NCBI GenBank assembly: GCA_934747965.1 | Contig: CAKVHI010000001.1 | Coordinates: 186,001 to 250,000 of the forward strand | Reading direction: 5' to 3' | DNA: 64,000 bases | From: an uncultured Clostridia bacterium | GTDB lineage: Bacteria; Bacillota; Clostridia; Christensenellales; UBA1242 | Part shown: positions 10,100-19,171 of the stretch, in pieces | How positions within the stretch are numbered: position 1 is the first letter of the stretch | Layout: every line of letters starts with the position of its first letter | Position numbers and translations under genes: made by a program | The notes under the pieces: generated by a model | The model's input: the letters and a program-made list of their open reading frames with translations, nothing else | Told to the model about the DNA's origin: nothing | Database searches by the model: none

Positions 10100-10121
10100 T
10101 ACTTTTTTGTATTGATTTTTT
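10091..10121 (-). terminator. Intrinsic terminator after the 10131-10706 gene
   Basis: Twelve-base-pair stem AAAAATCAATAC/GTATTGATTTTT with a six-base loop, and U runs in either direction. It overlaps the likely -35 of nth. Confidence 0.85.
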
Positions 10122-10130
10122 AATTTTTTG

Positions 10131-10706
10131 CTAATTAGCAAAGTTTTCACTTAAATATTTATACAAATTTGCTTGCTTTGCTCTTACAGTGTAATGGTAG
10201 TGAGAATAATCAGAATCAGATTTTGCAAGATAAATTGTAAAAGTTGTTACAGTGTCTGAATCTTTAACTTCAATGAATGCTCTATCATACTCTTTTGAAT
10301 ATGTTGAATCATCAGTATAATCTTTTCCATTTAATTTTATTGTTTGAGGATTAGAATTATAGTTAAATTCAAGCCAAATGCCACTGCCTATTGCATTGTT
10401 AATATTTTTATATTCTCTAGTGATTGATGTTTTGTCCCCCAAAGTGCCATTAAAAAGAGCACTCATTAACTTTTGTTTGTAACTATCGTTATACAAACTC
10501 ATAATCTTGTTATAAATTTGTTTATGGGTTCCATCAGAATCAGCCGAATATGCTTCGCCAGCAGTTGTTGTGTTTACATAAACCCTAACAAAGTCAGGAC
10601 TTGATAATTTAAGATTATAATCTTTATTTACGCAAGAGAACACAATAATCACTCCCGCTAAAACTCCAATTAAACAAAGTGCAATAATAGATAAAACTTT
10701 TTTCAT
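10131..10706 (-). CDS. Secreted or membrane-anchored protein of unknown function, 191 aa
   Basis: Not recognised. Lys-Lys at the start is followed by a hydrophobic stretch at residues 4-24 ending in VFSC. That could be a weak lipobox (Cys 26) or simply a signal anchor. The rest is polar, rich in Ser, Thr and Tyr, with beta-like segments. AGGAG lies upstream of the ATG. It follows ftsH by 55 bases with no visible terminator between, so it may be cotranscribed with ftsH; a strong terminator comes after it. Confidence 0.75.
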   Translation of the reverse strand: MKKVLSIIALCLIGVLAGVIIVFSCVNKDYNLKLSSPDFVRVYVNTTTAGEAYSADSDGTHKQIYNKIMSLYNDSYKQKLMSALFNGTLGDKTSITREYKNINNAIGSGIWLEFNYNSNPQTIKLNGKDYTDDSTYSKEYDRAFIEVKDSDTVTTFTIYLAKSDSDYSHYHYTVRAKQANLYKYLSENFAN

Positions 10707-10761
10707 TTTATACTCCTAGTAATATATAGTTTAAGTTTTTTTAACAAAATAGTCAAACAAA

Positions 10762-12924
10762 TTAATCATTTTTTGAGCCATCGTTATTATTTTTATCATT
10801 TTTTTGTTTATTTATTTCAATATCGTTTTCAACTTTAAGGTTTTTGGAAGATTTGCTGTCAACAAGATGAGAATTTTCTTTTTTTACTTCTTGTTTGTTT
10901 GCTTCCAAATTTTTAATTTTATTTTCAACAATCAAGCCTTCTTGTTTCAAAACTTCTAGCGTTCTTTGTTTAATTTCTTCCAAACGCTTTTGTTCTTGAA
11001 TTTTCCTCTCTTCTCTTTCTTTTTGCTGTTGTTTTTTCTTTCGATTTTCACGCCTATTCATGCTTTGAATAATTTGTTTAATACTTTTACCTTCCATAAC
11101 AGCGTCAAGTTCTTCTTTGTAAGCAACATTCTTTTGAAGAAGCAAACTTGATAGTGCTTCAACCTTATCCCAATTTTCAGTCAAAATCTTTTGCACTCTA
11201 TCATAGTTATAATCCAAAATCTTTCTAACTTCTTCATCAATTTTGCTTGCAGTATCGTTTGAATATAAAACTTGGTTTTGATAATCTCTTCCGATAAATA
11301 CTTCAGTTGAAGACCCAAGATTAATAAATCCAAGGCTAGAGCTCATACCAAATTCAGTAACCATTTTACGAGCAATTTTTGTTGCTTGCTCAATATCATT
11401 AGAAGCCCCTGTTGTTATATCTTTAAATTTAATACTTTCAGCAACACGACCGCCCATAAATGAAGCAATCATATCATTTAATTTGTTATAAGTTGCATAG
11501 TTATCATCGGTGTCAGGTCTTGACAAAGTATATCCACCTGCCATTCCACGAGGAATGATAGACACTTCTTGAACGCCATCACAATATTTAAGCACTCTGT
11601 GAAGTATTGCATGACCACTTTCATGAATAGCCGTAATTTCTCGATCTCTTTCTGTCATAACTCGGCTTTTCTTTTGAGGACCCATAATAACTTTGTTCAC
11701 AGCCTCTTGAATGTCAATCATGTTTATTTTAACACGATTATCTCTTCCTGCCAAAATTGCAGCCTCATTTAACAAATTCTCTAGGTCTGCACCACTAAAA
11801 CCAGTTGTTAATTTTGCAATATTTTCTAGGTCAACATCATCTGCAAACTTTTTGTTTCTTGCATGCACTTGCAAAATCTTTTCTCTGCCTTTAACATCTG
11901 GCATATTAATATAAACTTGTCTGTCAAATCTGCCTGGTCTTAAAAGTGCAGGATCCAAAACATCGGGTCTGTTGGTTGCTGCAATAACAATAATACCTTC
12001 ATTTGCTTCAAAGCCATCCATTTGCACTAATAATTGATTTAAAGTTTGTTCTCTTTCATCATTTCCGCCTCCAAGCCCAGCTCCACGCTGACGACCAACA
12101 GCATCTATTTCATCAATAAACACAATACAAGGACTGCTGCGTTTTGCTTGTTCAAACAAATCTCTAACACGGCTTGCACCAACACCTACATACATCTCTA
12201 CGAAATCAGATCCTGAAATGCTGAAGAAAGGGGCATTACATTCGCCCGCAATCGCTTTTGCAAGCAAGGTTTTTCCTGTGCCCGGAGGACCAACCAAAAG
12301 CACACCTTTTGGTATTCTGGCACCAAGTTCTGTATATTTACGAGGATTTTTCAAGAAATCTACAATTTCTTTTAACTCTTCTTTTTCTTCTTCACTTCCT
12401 GCAACATCGGAAAATTTCACTTTGCTACGCTCAACATTTCTTGCCCTAGACTTACCAAAAGCCATGTTTTTGCTGTTAGAATCCATTATGGCTTTGATTA
12501 TCATAATTGCAATAATAAGCATTATGAAAACAGGAAGATAAGATAAAATTTTTGAAAGTACACTTTCGCCTTGAAGATTGTAACTTGCAACAATTTTACG
12601 GTCAGCGTTTTCTGGTTTTGCATTATATTCATCAATTAATTTTATTAATTCTTGGCTGTTTATAAAAGTTGTGTAAAAATCTCCTGTTGAATTTTTCAAA
12701 AATGCTTCAACAGTAATTTTACTATCACTAACTCTCACATACAAAGTATTTCCAATAGTTTTTATGTGTGTAACTTCATTGGCTTCAACTTTATTTTGAA
12801 ATTCTGTGTAGGTTATTTCCTTTCCCACAGGACTTTTAAAATTTACAAAAACTACAAACAAAATTAGCAATATTGCAATAGCATAAAATATCCAATTTGA
12901 TTGTTTTGATGGTTTCTCACTCAT
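10762..12924 (-). CDS. ftsH: ATP-dependent membrane zinc protease FtsH
   Basis: Membrane-anchored AAA+ protease degrading misfolded membrane proteins and regulators. It has 720 aa. TM segments lie near residues 11-28 and 130-148, flanking an extracytoplasmic domain. The AAA module has Walker A GPPGTGKT near residue 209, Walker B CIVFIDEIDAVG and the second region of homology (ATNRPDVLDPALLRPGRFD). The zinc site is HESGH near residue 433. After about residue 600 there is a long, highly charged Lys/Glu/Asn tail, longer than in typical FtsH. AGGAG precedes the ATG. Confidence 0.97.
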   Translation of the reverse strand: MSEKPSKQSNWIFYAIAILLILFVVFVNFKSPVGKEITYTEFQNKVEANEVTHIKTIGNTLYVRVSDSKITVEAFLKNSTGDFYTTFINSQELIKLIDEYNAKPENADRKIVASYNLQGESVLSKILSYLPVFIMLIIAIMIIKAIMDSNSKNMAFGKSRARNVERSKVKFSDVAGSEEEKEELKEIVDFLKNPRKYTELGARIPKGVLLVGPPGTGKTLLAKAIAGECNAPFFSISGSDFVEMYVGVGASRVRDLFEQAKRSSPCIVFIDEIDAVGRQRGAGLGGGNDEREQTLNQLLVQMDGFEANEGIIVIAATNRPDVLDPALLRPGRFDRQVYINMPDVKGREKILQVHARNKKFADDVDLENIAKLTTGFSGADLENLLNEAAILAGRDNRVKINMIDIQEAVNKVIMGPQKKSRVMTERDREITAIHESGHAILHRVLKYCDGVQEVSIIPRGMAGGYTLSRPDTDDNYATYNKLNDMIASFMGGRVAESIKFKDITTGASNDIEQATKIARKMVTEFGMSSSLGFINLGSSTEVFIGRDYQNQVLYSNDTASKIDEEVRKILDYNYDRVQKILTENWDKVEALSSLLLQKNVAYKEELDAVMEGKSIKQIIQSMNRRENRKKKQQQKEREERKIQEQKRLEEIKQRTLEVLKQEGLIVENKIKNLEANKQEVKKENSHLVDSKSSKNLKVENDIEINKQKNDKNNNDGSKND

Positions 12925-12999
12925 TTATTAATCTCCTAACACCATAGTTTAACATAAAATAAATTTTTAACAAAATGAATAAAATGTTTTTTTTGATTT

Positions 13000-13497
13000 T
13001 TAGCAATTTTTTTCAAATAATTTTTCTAATTTTGTTAAAACACAATCAAAAGAATTGTAATTATTATATGAAAAAGCATTAAACAATATGCCAGCATCAC
13101 CCACCACAACATCGTTGTTTAAGCCACTAACTTTTACGCCAAAATTTTGATAAATCAAAATAGGTTTATTTTTCGAATTTACATAAACACTATCAATAAC
13201 AAGAATTTTATAGTCTTTATATTTATTTCTAACATAATCGTACACTTTTAAAAAGTTTGTTCCGTTAATTTCTCGTTTAGAGCTTCCAAAACAATATAAT
13301 TTTTTGCTTTTTATTCTATCACCAAACAAAACGCCAAAACTATCTTCAAACATCTTTTTTGTGCCAATGCACAAGATAACTGTTTTGTTTAAGTCAAACT
13401 CATCAATAAAGTTTTTAAGCACTCCAAAGTCTTTTAAATCATAAAGATAAAAATTAAACATTAAATGATTTTTGACAAAAAAATGATATAATTTCAT
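13000..13497 (-). CDS. YyaC-like (DUF1256) protein, possible spore-associated peptidase fold
   Basis: 165 aa. ILCIGTKKMFEDSFGVLFG near residue 42 resembles the CIGTxRxxGDSLGPLVG motif of the YyaC/DUF1256 family, whose members are related in fold to the germination protease GPR and are made during sporulation in Bacillus. A second block (LVIDSVYVNSKNKP, then VVVGDAGILFN) fits the family's IDACLG and VGDI regions. Similarity is moderate. The start is uncertain: neither ATG 13497 nor the internal ATG at 13461 has a ribosome site or a good -10 box. It is divergent from the CvpA gene. No terminator is seen before ftsH. Confidence 0.6.
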   Translation of the reverse strand: MKLYHFFVKNHLMFNFYLYDLKDFGVLKNFIDEFDLNKTVILCIGTKKMFEDSFGVLFGDRIKSKKLYCFGSSKREINGTNFLKVYDYVRNKYKDYKILVIDSVYVNSKNKPILIYQNFGVKVSGLNNDVVVGDAGILFNAFSYNNYNSFDCVLTKLEKLFEKNC

Positions 13498-13642
13498 TTT
13501 TTAAATTAATTTTTAATTTTTACCTTGAAATTATTGTCTTTTTATGTTATTATAAAATTGTAGTTATTTTTTATACTTTTTTAAATAAAATTTTGAAAAT
13601 TGTTATTAATTAAATTACAAACAATCAAAGGAATTAATATTT

Positions 13643-14368
13643 ATGAATTTATTAGACATCATAGTTTTAGTACTACTGCTTTTAACCGCTCTCATTGGCT
13701 TTTGGAAAGGTTTTCTTAACAGTTTACTATCTTTCTTTTCAAGTGCTTTGTCGCTAACCTGTGCTTTCTTTCTGTCAAAACCACTTGCTTCACTTATGAA
13801 CAACTGGTTTAAGCTAGGAACAACAATAGGAAATGCAATTTCAAGTCAAATTTCCGGCTTCTTTGCTGAGTTCTCAAATTTAACAGGTGCCGAGATTTTG
13901 GCAGACAAATGCAGTGCAACAGGAATTTTGAAACTTGCAATGAATTTCTTTATAAAGCCTGAAACCACTTATCTTGATAAAGCCGATGTTGTTTCGAAAG
14001 TTTCAACCTGTGCTGGAAGTTTAGCATTAATGGCTATTTGTTTGATTATAGCATATTTGCTTATAAAACTTGTAATTTACCTTTTGTCTAAGTTGTTTGG
14101 TGCAATCAAAAGAAAAAGTCAAGCAATCAATGGGCTTGACCGAGTGCTTGGTTTGGTTGTTGGTGTATGCAAAGGAATGATTATTGTTTTTGCAGTTTTC
14201 GTTGTTGCAAATCTTCTTCAATCATTGCCTAGTGTTGCAAATTTCTTAGACACAACTTTCAACAACTCATGCATTGCAAAACCAATTTACGATTTCATAA
14301 ACAACATAGTTTCATCATATCTTACAAAAATGGATTTTAACGGCATACTGGCAAGTTTTGGTAATTAA
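13643..14368 (+). CDS. CvpA family membrane protein
   Basis: 241 aa with about four membrane segments (residues ~5-25, 30-50, 125-150 and 165-190) and a short hydrophilic tail. The N-terminus, with LLDIIVLVLLLLTALIGFWKG, is the typical CvpA opening (Asp-hydrophobic-Gly-x-x-x-Gly). CvpA is linked to colicin V production in E. coli; in Firmicutes its exact role is unclear. AAAGGA lies about ten bases before the ATG. It converges with the DUF975 gene and shares its terminator. Confidence 0.85.
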   Translation: MNLLDIIVLVLLLLTALIGFWKGFLNSLLSFFSSALSLTCAFFLSKPLASLMNNWFKLGTTIGNAISSQISGFFAEFSNLTGAEILADKCSATGILKLAMNFFIKPETTYLDKADVVSKVSTCAGSLALMAICLIIAYLLIKLVIYLLSKLFGAIKRKSQAINGLDRVLGLVVGVCKGMIIVFAVFVVANLLQSLPSVANFLDTTFNNSCIAKPIYDFINNIVSSYLTKMDFNGILASFGN

Positions 14369-14375
14369 AAAAAAC

Positions 14376-14405
14376 GGTTTAAACAATTAAGTTTAAACCT
14401 TTTTT
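14376..14405. terminator. Shared bidirectional terminator
   Basis: Perfect nine-base stem GGTTTAAAC/GTTTAAACC, loop AATTAA, and A/U runs on both sides, between the convergent CvpA and DUF975 genes. Confidence 0.85.
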
Positions 14406-15066
14406 ATTCCTTAATATCTTGATAATAGCATCCAACAACTGTATTAAATTTTGGTCTTAACCACAAAGAATAAATATACAATGTAATCAAACACAAAAGC
14501 ATTTGTGGAATAAATTTAAGTATAATTTTAAAATATGTTTTTCTAAAGCCTTTAGTCATTTTTGAAGATAATTTTAACGCCCCGATTGCCGAAATTCCAT
14601 TATCTTCTGCCAAAATGAAACCTGCAACTTGATATGAAAAATATTTGATAAAGAATGGGAAAACAATTAGCAAAATATGAAACAAATAAGAAACAAATAA
14701 ACAAATCCCAAACCAAACATTTCGGAAATATTTGTTTTTAAATCCGAACCAAACATCTTTTGCTTTTGGACTTGTATTGTTTATCATATTTAAAGCGTTT
14801 TTACAAAAACTAACTTTTAGTGGACCGAAACTAAATAATGCCAAAATTAAAAGTCCTATCCCCCAAAAAATTAAAGAATAGTTATTAGTTGCTCCTCTTA
14901 ATTGAGTAAGCCCGACAATCAAAGTAGTAAGACCTGCTAAAAAACAAGCTTTGCTTAAAAAATAAATCAAACCAACAACAAGACTGCTGCCTTTATTTCC
15001 AATCAAGCCTTCAGTTGCCGAATCAATTAATTGATTTGGCGTTTTAAAAAAATTGTATTTCTCCAT
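14404..15066 (-). CDS. DUF975 family integral membrane protein
   Basis: 220 aa, about five membrane segments. The sequence around residues 150-172 (AEDNGISAIGALKLSSKMTK) is the DUF975 signature: a conserved Ala-Glu, then Ala-Leu-x-x-Ser-x-x-Met, then Gly and a following TM. No function is known for the family. The ATG has no ribosome site; it lies exactly six bases after the -10 box of a consensus promoter, so the transcript should be leaderless. Confidence 0.75.
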   Translation of the reverse strand: MEKYNFFKTPNQLIDSATEGLIGNKGSSLVVGLIYFLSKACFLAGLTTLIVGLTQLRGATNNYSLIFWGIGLLILALFSFGPLKVSFCKNALNMINNTSPKAKDVWFGFKNKYFRNVWFGICLFVSYLFHILLIVFPFFIKYFSYQVAGFILAEDNGISAIGALKLSSKMTKGFRKTYFKIILKFIPQMLLCLITLYIYSLWLRPKFNTVVGCYYQDIKE

Positions 15067-15072
15067 AGTTTT

Positions 15073-15101
15073 ATTTTAAAATTTTTTATAAATTTTGTCA
15101 A
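15073..15101 (-). promoter_or_regulatory. Promoter of the DUF975 gene, predicted leaderless
   Basis: TTGACA at 15096-15101, spacer of 17, TAAAAT at 15073-15078, then six bases to the ATG at 15066. This is one of the cleanest examples of the recurring geometry. Confidence 0.8.
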
Positions 15102-15138
15102 TTTATTTTATAGAATAATTTATTTGAACATTTGCAAT

Positions 15139-15164
15139 AAAAAAATCCTATTAAAGGATTTTTT
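15139..15164 (-). terminator. Intrinsic terminator overlapping a stop codon
   Basis: Stem AAAAATCCT/AGGATTTTT with loop ATTAA. It includes the last codons and TAA stop of the 15151-15831 gene, so the reading frame runs into the hairpin. Confidence 0.8.
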
Positions 15165-15831
15165 CATTTTCAAGACTTTTGTCAGTATTTTCATATATAC
15201 TTGATAAATTTTCTGAATTTTTTTTCTCTACATTATTTCCTTCTTGTTTGTCTGGGTTTACAGAATTAACATGATAAGGCGGTTGTTTTAGTCTTTCATA
15301 ACTTTGTTCCTGCTGTTTAGCTTCATCGTTTTTATTCTTTTTTTCGGTTTTTAATTTTGAAATAGTTTTATTTTTTTCGATAATTTGAGTTTTGTGTTTA
15401 CGCTTTTTATTTTTTTCGTCCAAAAGATTATTTAAAACATCTTTAAATGTAAAAGCAGGACAACCTTTTAATGCCAAATTTGCATTTTCTGATTCATCAG
15501 TTAAAAGTGGACTTGTTAAGACAATACGTTTTCTATTCCACCAAAGTGCATAATTGATTCTTTTTTTCAAGCGTTTATAAGCTTTGTCGTATTTATCTTT
15601 TAGTTTTGGAAGTTTGTTTTTATCTAGTTCTCTGTTATAAGCTCGTTGTGCTGCCTTAACTTTTTTAACTTTTCTGACCAAAGCGCGTTGTTGTGCTTTT
15701 TGTGACTTACTTACACTTATAAAAGTTATTGTTCCTGCAACCAACAAAATGATTGCCCAAGTCTGTGGTTTAATCAAAAATGATTCTAAAAATCTTGGCA
15801 AAACTTGAAAGAACTGTATTATTTTCCCCAT
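15151..15831 (-). CDS. Basic membrane-anchored coiled-coil protein, unknown function, 226 aa
   Basis: Not recognised. One membrane segment near residues 22-40 is followed by a very Lys/Arg-rich helical region to about residue 95 (KKVKKVKAAQRAYNRELDKN), consistent with a coiled coil or nucleic-acid/lipid contact. A middle part then contains a short hydrophobic patch, and a low-complexity Lys/Glu/Asn tail closes the protein. AAAGGAG precedes the ATG. The mRNA has a consensus promoter (15912-15940) and an unusual 5' hairpin (15871-15895), so this gene may be specifically controlled. Confidence 0.75.
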   Translation of the reverse strand: MGKIIQFFQVLPRFLESFLIKPQTWAIILLVAGTITFISVSKSQKAQQRALVRKVKKVKAAQRAYNRELDKNKLPKLKDKYDKAYKRLKKRINYALWWNRKRIVLTSPLLTDESENANLALKGCPAFTFKDVLNNLLDEKNKKRKHKTQIIEKNKTISKLKTEKKNKNDEAKQQEQSYERLKQPPYHVNSVNPDKQEGNNVEKKNSENLSSIYENTDKSLENEKIL

Positions 15832-15870
15832 ACTTCTCCTTTTACAACAAAAGTTGTGTTTTTCTTATTT

Positions 15871-15895
15871 AGTGAAGGTGCCACGCACCTTCACT
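15871..15895 (-). promoter_or_regulatory. GC-rich hairpin at the predicted 5' end of an mRNA
   Basis: Perfect 11-bp stem AGTGAAGGTGC/GCACCTTCACT with a three-base loop, far more GC-rich than its surroundings. Read on the minus strand it begins about 10 bases after the predicted transcription start. It lacks a U run, so it is not a standard terminator. A smaller hairpin (ACAAC/GTTGT, 15844-15857) lies just before the ribosome site. It could be an mRNA stabiliser, a protein-binding site or a regulatory switch. Confidence 0.7.
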
Positions 15896-15911
15896 TTCAT
15901 TTAACATATTT

Positions 15912-15940
15912 ATTATATTACTAAATAAAATGTTTGTCAA
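15912..15940 (-). promoter_or_regulatory. Consensus promoter of the 15151-15831 gene
   Basis: TTGACA at 15935-15940, 17-base spacer, TATAAT at 15912-15917: both hexamers match sigma-A consensus. Transcription should start near 15905, giving a leader of about 70 bases that opens with the GC-rich hairpin. Confidence 0.85.
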
Positions 15941-15972
15941 TACCAAATTTTAATAATTTTGTAATAAGAATA

Positions 15973-18900
15973 TTATTCAAAATCGTGTGAATCTACCCCT
16001 TCAATTATAGGAAGATTTGTTAGGTGTGGATAAATTCTGTCTTTTAATTCCCAAGCGCTATCAAAACCATAAGAAGAGAAGACTGATCTTAACATATTAG
16101 TTTCATCTAGTGGGTCTGGCTTTGCTTGGTCAAGAGTTTCTAAACGCTTGATATTCATTTGTCTGCTATCGTTAAATGAAGTCATTTCTGGCGAATCATC
16201 ATACGAGCAATCACTTGTTTCAACCCAAACAAGGTTATTACCATAACCAGTATCTCGGTCTGTTCTTACAAATGAAGTTTCTTTTCTGTAGTCCATTGTA
16301 CAATCATATCTGTTATGATGTCTGTTCCAGTATGTGTCGGCATTATTTTCAAAAGTACAAATAGAGAATAATTGACCAAATTCACCATAAACACTTTCTT
16401 CTCCAAACCAACGCTTGTAAGCATAAAATTCGTTTACATTGCAGAATCCTGCTGAATGTCCTACTGATTTAATTGTGTTCAATAAGTGAGAGCCAGCAAA
16501 ACAGTTAAACATTTTTCCACCAATATAAATTTTTCCGGCAAGACCAGAAATTTCAAGGCCTTTAATTACTGTTTTGTAAGGAATTTGAATTCCGTTATTT
16601 TCAACATCAATTTTATATTCGTTTGCACAACCAATTTGGTTAAATTCAGTTTTACCATATAGTTCACAAACCAAACCTGATGCAATAAATCCTGTAATGT
16701 TTCCACCAAGAAGTTTGTTGCAAGAAATCTCTGCAATATTGTTTGCAATCAATGCATCGCTTTTTGAGTAAGCCACAATGCCTGCAACTTCGCCATATTC
16801 TGAAAATTCATTCATAACAACATCAGTTTCAAACAAATAGTTATAGTTGATTAAATAGAAGTTAGCACCGCAAATTCCGCCAACAAGATATTTAACTTTT
16901 GAGAAACTCTTTTTATAATCATAATCAAGGTCAGAATCAAATTCTGTTTTACTCAAAACATCTTTGATTAAACTTGTTGTTACACTACAATTTTTGATAG
17001 TTGCACTGTATGAGCTGTTAGAAGCACCGTTCATACCAGCAATACCACCAATAAATCTTTGTGCAGTTTCTTTTTCTTTTCCGTCTACTACTGGACATTT
17101 AGAATTTATATTTTGATTTATAACTTTACAATTATCTATTGTACCTAAGTTTTTACCAGCAATACCACCAACGCAATATTGACCAATAACATTAACTTTT
17201 TCTGTGTTTTTAGTGTCTTGAGTAACAACACAATTTCTGATTGTTCCTTCGTTGTTAGCAACAATGGCACCTGCAAAACTTGCACCAGCATTTATAGTTA
17301 TATTTTTAATAGTTAAGTTTTGGATTAAAGCATTTGATGCGGTGTTAGCAAACAAACCTGCACAACCTTTAGAACTTGCAATAACATTTGTAGAAATAAC
17401 AATTCCTGTTAAAGTTTTACCATTTCCTTCAAATGTTCCATTAAATGGTCTTACAATTCCTATAGGAGAAATTTCGCCAATAACTTCAGCATCACTAAAA
17501 TCGTCAGCAAGTTTAAAGTAGCCATTTGCGGCTTCTTCTGCTTGTTTTATTTTAACTTGATCATCTCTGTTATAGTTAATTAATGCAATTTTTTCACGCA
17601 AATCATTTGCGTTGTGAATCAATTTTGGATCATTAATCATGTTAAATTCATCTGGAACATTCGCACCATTTATGTTCAAAACAGGGTAAATATCTTCTGT
17701 TCCTTCAAGCCAAACATTAACAAAATCCCAATCAACAGTTTTTGTTTTATCCGTTTCAATTTTAGAAACAAACGAAATCATTTTGCTTGTTTCAATTTTT
17801 CCCAAACTATCTTTAGGAAATTCTTTATAAATTCCTCTAAAGTTTGTTTTTTCTGTAACTTTTTCAGTTGCAAGTGTTCCGGCATACAAATTATATTTAT
17901 GATTTACCAAAACATCTTCATTAGACACTTTATCAGTGTAAATTCCCATCAAATTGTTTTGTGAATTATCAGCAACCTCATCGTTATAACCAATAATTCT
18001 TCCAAGTTTTACACTCGTTTTGTCTACTCCGTCTTTAACACCCACGTTAGAAATAGTATAGCAGTTTTTTACCGATGCTACTTTATTGCCTACTTTAGTA
18101 TCTGAAAAGTAAGTAACTAAGCCAATAAGTCCGCCAACATTAGCGTTATCGGAAATTGCTTTAACTGAGTTGTCGTTTTCTATTCTTGTGTAACTATTAA
18201 TAACAATGGCACCTTCATTTTTTCCAACAAGTCCGCCAACATTTTTTGTTCCCATAACAGAAACATCACTAAAACATCTGTCAACTCTGCCCACATTAGA
18301 GTTTGAATATTTAACTAATCCGCAAATACCACCAACATTTGCTCCTGATGACATAGTTGATTGAACAAGACCACCATTAACATAACATCTTGTGATTGTT
18401 CCATTATTTTCGCCAGCGATTGCACCTGCATTGTCAAATTGACCATTAATGTCTACATTAGAAATTGTTAAGTTGCTAACCATACCGCTGTCTGCAATTT
18501 TAGCAAACAAACCAGCATTTGTAACGCCTTCGGCATTTTCAATTTTTAAGTTTTTGATTGAATATCCATTACCATTAAATGAGCCAGTAAAACCAGTTTC
18601 ATCATTAATCAAAGGTCTGAATGGCTTTGACAAACTAATATCTTGCATCAAAATATAGTTTGAGCTTGATTTGAAAGAGCCTTGACCTATTGTTTCAAGT
18701 TGACTTTCAGTGTCGATAAAATAAGGGGCAGATTTAGAGCCGTTACCAACGCTTACTTGAATATAGACAGGTGAAATATTGCCTTTTTTAACCTTGATTT
18801 CAATAACGGCAGCACCGCCTTCTTGTGCTTGAAATGCATTTGGTCCAAATCCTTCAGCTTTTGCCAAAACATTTGGATTCAAAGAAGTTATAATAAGTTC

Positions 18901-19080
18901 ATTGCCAACCTTTGCATTTTTTAATCTTGCATCAACTTCAAGAATATCTCCTTCGTTTTTGTAAACATAAGGATCCATATTAATAACTAATTCTTCGTTA
19001 TCTCGAACAAAATACCAAACTGTAACACCCATACTTACTGTTACAATCAATATTAAACAAAAAACTATAAACTTTTTCAT
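15973..19080 (-). CDS. Large GLUG-repeat surface protein, 1035 aa
   Basis: The N-terminal hydrophobic stretch at residues 4-24 is a signal or anchor, with no obvious cleavage site. Residues ~30-110 form a beta-rich domain. There follow two GLUG blocks (about residues 160-330 and 540-790) with motifs such as AGLFAKIADSG, GGLVGKNEG, GGLIGLVTYFSD and GGIAGMNGASNS. Each block opens with a phrase of the type FNGNGYSIKNL, as in other GLUG proteins. The C-terminal ~250 residues have several Cys and Trp and no LPXTG motif, so attachment may be through the N-terminus. Adhesion is inferred from the family. ATG preceded by GGAGA. Confidence 0.85.
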   Translation of the reverse strand: MKKFIVFCLILIVTVSMGVTVWYFVRDNEELVINMDPYVYKNEGDILEVDARLKNAKVGNELIITSLNPNVLAKAEGFGPNAFQAQEGGAAVIEIKVKKGNISPVYIQVSVGNGSKSAPYFIDTESQLETIGQGSFKSSSNYILMQDISLSKPFRPLINDETGFTGSFNGNGYSIKNLKIENAEGVTNAGLFAKIADSGMVSNLTISNVDINGQFDNAGAIAGENNGTITRCYVNGGLVQSTMSSGANVGGICGLVKYSNSNVGRVDRCFSDVSVMGTKNVGGLVGKNEGAIVINSYTRIENDNSVKAISDNANVGGLIGLVTYFSDTKVGNKVASVKNCYTISNVGVKDGVDKTSVKLGRIIGYNDEVADNSQNNLMGIYTDKVSNEDVLVNHKYNLYAGTLATEKVTEKTNFRGIYKEFPKDSLGKIETSKMISFVSKIETDKTKTVDWDFVNVWLEGTEDIYPVLNINGANVPDEFNMINDPKLIHNANDLREKIALINYNRDDQVKIKQAEEAANGYFKLADDFSDAEVIGEISPIGIVRPFNGTFEGNGKTLTGIVISTNVIASSKGCAGLFANTASNALIQNLTIKNITINAGASFAGAIVANNEGTIRNCVVTQDTKNTEKVNVIGQYCVGGIAGKNLGTIDNCKVINQNINSKCPVVDGKEKETAQRFIGGIAGMNGASNSSYSATIKNCSVTTSLIKDVLSKTEFDSDLDYDYKKSFSKVKYLVGGICGANFYLINYNYLFETDVVMNEFSEYGEVAGIVAYSKSDALIANNIAEISCNKLLGGNITGFIASGLVCELYGKTEFNQIGCANEYKIDVENNGIQIPYKTVIKGLEISGLAGKIYIGGKMFNCFAGSHLLNTIKSVGHSAGFCNVNEFYAYKRWFGEESVYGEFGQLFSICTFENNADTYWNRHHNRYDCTMDYRKETSFVRTDRDTGYGNNLVWVETSDCSYDDSPEMTSFNDSRQMNIKRLETLDQAKPDPLDETNMLRSVFSSYGFDSAWELKDRIYPHLTNLPIIEGVDSHDFE

Positions 19081-19105
19081 AATTTTCTCCTATTTAATTT
19101 TTTCA

Positions 19106-19134
19106 ATTATAAAACAAATTTATAGTCTTGTCAA
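19106..19134 (-). promoter_or_regulatory. Consensus promoter of the GLUG gene 15973-19080
   Basis: TTGACA at 19129-19134, 17-base spacer and TATAAT at 19106-19111. A leader of about 20 bases with GGAGA precedes the ATG, so this one is a normal leadered transcript. Confidence 0.85.
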
Positions 19135-19171
19135 TATCTAATTTTCAAATTTTTTATATAAAAAAGCACAA

